Part shown: positions 59,924-64,000 of the stretch, piece by piece
Layout of the letters: each line of letters starts with the position of its first letter
Numbering within the stretch: the stretch's first letter is position 1
NCBI GenBank assembly: GCA_028287505.1
Contig: JAQBPN010000060.1
Span: 32,001 to 96,000 of the forward strand
Direction: 5' to 3'
From: Fibrobacterota bacterium
GTDB lineage: Bacteria > Fibrobacterota > Fibrobacteria > UBA11236
Length of the DNA: 64,000 bases
Translations under genes and position numbers: made by a program
The notes under the pieces: model-generated
The model's input: the letters and a program-made list of their open reading frames with translations, nothing else
Told to the model about the DNA's origin: nothing
Databases searched by the model: none

Positions 59924-60769
59924 GTGCGGCACCCATTCCTTCTGGCCTCCCTCGCCACTTTGTCCTCTCTCCTCCTCTCCTCCTGCGAATTCCGGTCCCA
60001 CCGCGCCGTCTGGCATTTCGAACCCGGGGTAACCTACAAGGTACAGTATTCCGCCGAGGTCAAGGCCAAGGCCGACGGGAGCTGGGGGGCCGCTCCCTAT
60101 GTGTCCGCGGCCCAGGCCGGATTCTCCGCCCAGGCGGCTTTGGATACCTCCAAGGGCCAAATCGAGCTTTCCCTGGCGGTGGACACCCTGCAATACCGCA
60201 GCTCCGAGCGCGGACCGGAAGAAGATCATTACATGACCGGCCGCCTGCGGAAGTACAAGGCCAAACTGTCCCTGTCCCGCACGGGCCAAGTGCTCTCCCT
60301 GGAGGAGGAGCCGGGAATGCCCCCCGTGGGATTCTCTCCCTTGAACTTCGGCCGCTTTCTGGCCTATGTGCTGCCGGCCTTCCCGGACGCCCCCATCAAA
60401 AAGGGGACCCGGTGGGAAATCGTCCAGCCCCTGCTGGACAAGTTCCACCCGGAATCCCGGGCGGTCAAAAGGTTCACCTTATCGGCGGTGCGGGAAACCC
60501 CGGAAGGGGAGTTGGCCACCTGCCTGGTGGAAATGGATGCTTATTTGGATGAAGATCTGGGCGACGGGGAAGCGGCGGGCAAGCCCTCCCTGTCCGGAAG
60601 CGGTCAGATGGTTTTCAATCTCACCCAGGGACGCCCGGTTTCGGCGGAATTGGAGCTTGAGGGACGCTTCGTAAGCGGGCCGCTCGGCCAAAAGACGGGA
60701 GATTCCACCCAACCCGAGGCATTGCCCTTGCGTTTGCAGGAAAAACTGAGCGTCCGCTTTTCCGATTGA
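59924..60769 (+). CDS. Lipoprotein of unknown function
   Basis: 281 residues from GTG 59924; no Shine-Dalgarno is seen and no ATG is available. The signal is a lipoprotein type, LASLATLSSLLLSSC, with Cys21. The mature part is beta-rich throughout (VTYKVQYSAEVKAKADGSW, AALDTSKGQIELSLAVDTLQY, GRLRKYKAKLSLSRTGQVLSLEEEPGMPPV, GSGQMVFNLTQGRPVSAELELEGRF), resembling DUF6263-type or LolA-like periplasmic proteins that bind hydrophobic ligands. That comparison is by fold impression only. It follows the kinase after the A+T-rich inverted repeat. Confidence 0.65.
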   Translation: MRHPFLLASLATLSSLLLSSCEFRSHRAVWHFEPGVTYKVQYSAEVKAKADGSWGAAPYVSAAQAGFSAQAALDTSKGQIELSLAVDTLQYRSSERGPEEDHYMTGRLRKYKAKLSLSRTGQVLSLEEEPGMPPVGFSPLNFGRFLAYVLPAFPDAPIKKGTRWEIVQPLLDKFHPESRAVKRFTLSAVRETPEGELATCLVEMDAYLDEDLGDGEAAGKPSLSGSGQMVFNLTQGRPVSAELELEGRFVSGPLGQKTGDSTQPEALPLRLQEKLSVRFSD

Positions 60770-60888
60770 AGGGGTTTTTGAGCCTTCCCCGGCCAGACTG
60801 TCCGGGCCCGATTCTTTCCCGCTTCCACCTCCCAGTGGTCCTTACCTCCGGCTCGCGCTCGTTTATCGAGCGCTCGCCCCCTAGTTCC

Positions 60889-60917
60889 TGGACCGGGAAG
60901 CGATTATCCACTATATT
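60889..60917 (+). promoter_or_regulatory. Putative promoter of the DUF3348-like gene
   Basis: TGGACC (60889-60894), 17 bases and TATATT (60912-60917). It argues against starting the gene at 60766 and for a start shortly after 60922. Confidence 0.45.
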
Positions 60918-60927
60918 TGAACACCTC

Positions 60928-61896
60928 TTGAACCACCGATTGAACCAGAGTTATAAGGCTTTTACCTCCAAGGATTGGCCTTCCGCGCCTGCGCCCGCCG
61001 CCTCCGGACGGCCCGCGACCGCCTCCGCTCCCGATGCCCGCAATGTGCTGGGTTTCGTGACCGGTCTGGCGGATCCCAACCACAGCATTCTCATCCGCGC
61101 CCTGCTCGATCGCGAATCCCTTCCGGTTTCCGATTCCGCCTCGGATTTTTCCGGATTGTCCGCCGGACCTTCCGCCTATGCCATGGTCCAGGATCGCATA
61201 GAGCGCATTCGCGAGGAATCCGCCTTGAAGTTCCTGGAGTTCCGGGACAAATGGCGCAAGCGCCTGGCCTTCGTCCAATTGCATCCCTTCCTGCAACGCA
61301 ATCAATGGTTCCAGAATGATCTGACCGGGTTCTCCCTTGTGGGAAAAGGCACCCGCAAGGAAGCCAAGATGCTGTACCTGCAGTCCCTCCACGATATGGC
61401 CTCGGACGGGGAGCGCCAGGTTTCCGCTTTGAGCGGCCACATGTTCCGCCTGCAAGGGGAACTCGCCGCCGTCTGGCACCGGGAATCCATCCGGGACGAT
61501 CGGTCCAAACTTTTGCCCGCCCTGGAGGCGGCCCTGCGCAACGGGGAAGCTGAACTGTTCAAGCGCGTGCGCCTGTCCCTGGGGGATCTGGCCCTGGAAA
61601 CCTTCACCGAGCGCGTGGCCCGCTGGGACAAGCGGATTTACGGCAGCGAAGAGGAAATGTTCCGCGGCATCGCATGGCCCTGGCAGAATGCCAGGTATCA
61701 CAGCGGTTTCGAGGGATTCATGGAAACCTTCGCGGATCTCGCCGAGGCCATCTGCGCCGCCATGCTCGGACATTACGAAGGGAAATGGGATCTTTTCCTG
61801 CGGGGACTGACCCCGCCGCAACAATCGATGTTTCCGCGCCAGGCTTCCGGCCAGCATGCCCTGCCTTCGCGCCCATCCACGACTCCGGCGAGCTAG
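60928..61896 (+). CDS. Helical protein resembling DUF3348
   Basis: About 322 residues if it starts at TTG 60928, directly after the TATATT promoter box; another TTG at 60940 is equally possible, and the frame is open back to 60766. No signal peptide or membrane segment. It is almost all helix: AMVQDRIERIREESALKFLEFRDKWRKRLAFVQLHPFLQ, EAKMLYLQSLHDMASDGERQVSALSGHMFRLQGELAAVWH, ERVARWDKRIYGSEEEM. This matches the character and position of the first gene of the Burkholderia/Xanthomonas-type DUF3348-DUF2894-DUF802-OmpA operons; similarity is inferred from layout, not proved. The next two genes fit the same comparison. Confidence 0.6.
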   Translation: MNHRLNQSYKAFTSKDWPSAPAPAASGRPATASAPDARNVLGFVTGLADPNHSILIRALLDRESLPVSDSASDFSGLSAGPSAYAMVQDRIERIREESALKFLEFRDKWRKRLAFVQLHPFLQRNQWFQNDLTGFSLVGKGTRKEAKMLYLQSLHDMASDGERQVSALSGHMFRLQGELAAVWHRESIRDDRSKLLPALEAALRNGEAELFKRVRLSLGDLALETFTERVARWDKRIYGSEEEMFRGIAWPWQNARYHSGFEGFMETFADLAEAICAAMLGHYEGKWDLFLRGLTPPQQSMFPRQASGQHALPSRPSTTPAS

Positions 61897-61942
61897 CCGC
61901 CGCCACGCACTTTCGCATTTTCGCCATCGGGAGATACCATCC

Positions 61943-63565
61943 ATGTCAAAGAGAAGAAATTACGGCCGAATCCTCATGTTCGCCGCCATCTTGCTTGGGG
62001 CCGGCATGCTTTTCGGGTCCTACAGCTGGATGCACGACAAGACCAACATGATCCTGGGCATTTTCGTATTCATCATTTACGGAATCGGCCAATGGATGAC
62101 CATTCTGTACTGGCAAAACATCCAAGCCGATTGGGAATCCACCGGGGAAGTACTGGCGCGCCTGCAGCAGGCCGTGAGCGACATTCCCGCGGCCCTGGAT
62201 ACCAACCTCAAGTCCATCGCCACCCGCCTTAGCGAAGGACAAGCGAATGCCCTTTCCAAACTGCAAAGCGAAGTAAGCTCGGGCGCCAGGGAAACCCTGG
62301 AAAAGGGCTCCGCCATGATCGGGGACAGTCTGGCCAAGAATCTGGCCGCGCCCCTCGACTCCATGAAGGCCTTGCTCACTTCCTTCGCGGAGAAATCCGC
62401 GGAGCAGACGGCCCAATTGCAATCGCTCACGGAAAGCGCGCGCGAGGATTCGCGCCAGTCGCTGGCCAAGGGTGCGAGCCTGATTGCGGATAGCCTGGAC
62501 AAGAACCTGCGGGGCCCCTTGGCCTCCCTGGAGACCACCATGGGCGGCTGGCAGCAACAGTCCAACGCCCAGACGGAGGCTTCCCGCGCATTCGGCGAGG
62601 AATTGCGCAAGGCCCAGCGCGAGTGGTCGGAGAAGGCCAAGCAGATGGCGGACGGCCTTTCCGCCGAGTTCAAATCCCTGGCCGCCGCCGGCGCGAAATC
62701 CGGCGAGGCCGCGCAAGCCGCCTGGGCCGAACGCGCCGCTGAAGTGCAGACCGCCTGGGAAGACCGCGTGCAATCGCTCCAGAGCCGCCTATTGGAGGAC
62801 GTGGTCTCCCGCGTCGAAGGCTTGCAACTGTCCCAGAGCGAAACCCAGAACAAAATCCTGGAACGCGCGCTCACCGGCATGGAAAGCCAGGCCAAGCTGG
62901 CGCAGGATGCCTCCGCCGGCCAGACCAAGGCCTTGCAGGAAGCCTCCGCCATCCAGAACAAGTCCATGAAGGACGCCGCCGTCGCATTCGAAGACGGCCT
63001 GCAGCGCGTGCGCGAGGCGTCCCTGCAGCTGGTGCGGGACGTTGAGGCCAAGGCCTCCGCGGGACAGGCCGCCGTGGTGGACGCGATTTCCGCGGGCCAG
63101 GCCCGCTTGGTGGAAGAGATTTCCGGATTGCAGCGCCAGACCCTGGGCGACGCCGCCAAGTCCCTGGAAGCCCAAGGCCAGTTGGGCCTGGAAGTGGCCG
63201 GCAAGGTTTCCGACCTTGCGGAGCAACTGCGCCAGGGTTCCAAGGACATGGCCGAGTTGGCGCATGTATCCACCATCAACCAGACCGAGATGCAGGCCAG
63301 CGTGGCCATGCTCAATACCGGATTGTCCTCCATCCTAGACAGGCTGGAAAAGCAGGCGGATGCCGGAGACGGCTACCAGTCCCTGCTGGCCGAGCTGGGA
63401 AAAACGCTTTCCTCCTTCCAGGAACGCGCCGGCGAAGTGCTGGTCGAAAACGCCATGAAGACCCAGGAAATCCTGATGGAGGTCCTGAACCAACAGGAAG
63501 GCCGCGCAGCGCGAGCATCCGCCCAAGGCGAGGCTTCCGAACAAGCCCTGGCCTCGGTGCCCTAA
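61943..63565 (+). CDS. Membrane-anchored coiled-coil protein resembling DUF802
   Basis: 540 residues from ATG 61943 (GGGAG at 61929-61933). Two transmembrane segments at ~9-26 and ~34-53 (ILMFAAILLGAGMLFG, MILGIFVFIIYGIGQWM) form a hairpin, and the remaining ~480 residues are Ala/Gln/Ser-rich coiled coil with repeated phrases such as KGSAMIGDSLAKNLAAPLDSM and KGASLIADSLDKNLRGPLASL, ~65 residues apart. Similar proteins (DUF802) pair with OmpA-like proteins and are thought to span the envelope like MotA/TolQ-type channels. Unlike classical DUF802, the channel-like part is short. Start of an envelope complex is inferred. Confidence 0.6.
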   Translation: MSKRRNYGRILMFAAILLGAGMLFGSYSWMHDKTNMILGIFVFIIYGIGQWMTILYWQNIQADWESTGEVLARLQQAVSDIPAALDTNLKSIATRLSEGQANALSKLQSEVSSGARETLEKGSAMIGDSLAKNLAAPLDSMKALLTSFAEKSAEQTAQLQSLTESAREDSRQSLAKGASLIADSLDKNLRGPLASLETTMGGWQQQSNAQTEASRAFGEELRKAQREWSEKAKQMADGLSAEFKSLAAAGAKSGEAAQAAWAERAAEVQTAWEDRVQSLQSRLLEDVVSRVEGLQLSQSETQNKILERALTGMESQAKLAQDASAGQTKALQEASAIQNKSMKDAAVAFEDGLQRVREASLQLVRDVEAKASAGQAAVVDAISAGQARLVEEISGLQRQTLGDAAKSLEAQGQLGLEVAGKVSDLAEQLRQGSKDMAELAHVSTINQTEMQASVAMLNTGLSSILDRLEKQADAGDGYQSLLAELGKTLSSFQERAGEVLVENAMKTQEILMEVLNQQEGRAARASAQGEASEQALASVP

Positions 63566-63571
63566 GGCAAA

Positions 63572-64000
63572 ATGTCCGGAGAAGACGGCATGCGGGAAGA
63601 CACCGGCGGGCTCAGCCCTGGCGGGCAAGGCACGGGCGCACAAGATGCGGGCGCACAAGATGCGAACGCGAAAAGCGCGGAAGCCGATGCGCTGGCTGGG
63701 AAACTTGCGGGTTACCCTGGACCGGCCTATCGCAAAGCCTATCTGGCCAATCTACTTCAGAGCGGCATCCGTTTCGAGGAGGCCGGAAACCTCCGCGGCG
63801 CCCGGTATTGCTTCTCCAAGGTGGCCGAAGGACTGGAAGAGTTCCCGGCCGAAACACCCGAGTCCCATCCGGATCCGGAATCGCCGGAGGCCGCATCCGC
63901 TCAGGATTCGGCGCCAACGGAGCGCAAGCCCCGGGCCCCCCGCGCCAAGCCCAAGGAAAAACCGGTTTCCCCCACGGAGCGGTTCCGCAGGCAATGGCGC
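63572..64000 (+). CDS. Partial gene, DUF2894-like position (cut by the window end)
   Basis: ATG 63572 opens 143 codons without a stop to the window end, six bases after the previous stop. The N-terminus has a tandem 15-base repeat, giving GAQDAGAQDANAKS. A conserved-looking segment is YPGPAYRKAYLANLLQSGI, then RGARYCFSKVAEGLEE, followed by a Pro/Lys-rich piece ending in SPTERFRRQWR. The last motif (ERFRRQW) resembles the C-terminal region of DUF2894 proteins of DUF802 operons. The assignment is tentative. Confidence 0.5.
   Translation, partial: MSGEDGMREDTGGLSPGGQGTGAQDAGAQDANAKSAEADALAGKLAGYPGPAYRKAYLANLLQSGIRFEEAGNLRGARYCFSKVAEGLEEFPAETPESHPDPESPEAASAQDSAPTERKPRAPRAKPKEKPVSPTERFRRQWR

Noticed and set aside
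1-64000. CRISPR array
   Set aside because: No regularly spaced 20-40-base direct repeats were seen; the regular repeats at 27-34 kb are protein-coding.

Overview
The window is GC-rich, almost fully coding DNA with no rRNA and no obvious prophage. The best-supported origin is a Fibrobacterota-like or other FCB-group bacterium. This rests on large secreted or surface proteins, one ending in a FlgD-like/type IX secretion sorting domain, on many lipoproteins and beta-barrel-like proteins, and on polysaccharide enzymes (GH18 chitinase, GlgX, a six-hairpin glycosidase-like protein). The assignment is an inference; no marker gene in the window fixes the phylum. Many core genes lack a clear Shine-Dalgarno and instead have a -10-like hexamer (TATCTT, TATAAT, TACAAT, TAAAAT) just before the start codon.

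Layout. 1-6.5 kb: tail of an upstream gene, a VWA-domain secreted protein with a small partner, and a convergent multi-PAS/GAF hybrid histidine kinase. 6.5-13.5 kb: tRNA-Ser(CGA), glycogen debranching enzyme GlgX, an APC permease, then a Dam-type methylase and a PD-(D/E)XK nuclease forming a type II restriction-modification pair. 13.5-16.1 kb: a chitinase preceded by a 15-codon ORF that ends directly at its start codon, and, divergently, a DAHP synthase behind a leader peptide with six consecutive aromatic codons, an antiterminator and a terminator. This is a complete ribosome-mediated attenuator. 16-23.3 kb: small membrane protein, DUF2341 protein, beta-barrel protein and a 1592-residue lipoprotein. 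23.4-34.6 kb: one 3743-residue surface protein built of autotransporter-type beta repeats, but ending in a type IX-like sorting domain instead of a type V barrel. 35-41.8 kb: a glycosidase-like protein, lipoprotein, esterase, sugar dehydrogenase and ThuA-like protein.

41.8-47.4 kb is an AT-richer accessory island: a barrel-like protein, an FRG-domain protein behind a broken HTH gene, a Cas2-fold SinR-like protein, an HNH-type protein, an IS5-type transposase remnant and a coiled-coil membrane protein. It ends at tRNA-Glu(UUC). Its genes carry good Shine-Dalgarno sites, unlike the flanks. 47.5-60 kb returns to core genes: a GAF/HD-GYP protein with a large insertion, a phosphoesterase, then a compact run of UvrD/Rep helicase, SnoaL-like protein, RlmH, FAD oxidoreductase, RluA-type pseudouridine synthase and a TPR Ser/Thr kinase. 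59.9-64 kb holds a lipoprotein and the start of a three-gene set resembling DUF3348/DUF802/DUF2894 operons, the last gene cut by the window end.

The strongest new observation is the aromatic leader-peptide attenuator on the DAHP synthase gene. Next are the type V repeat/type IX signal giant protein, the amber-separated leader ORF of the chitinase, and the accessory island.
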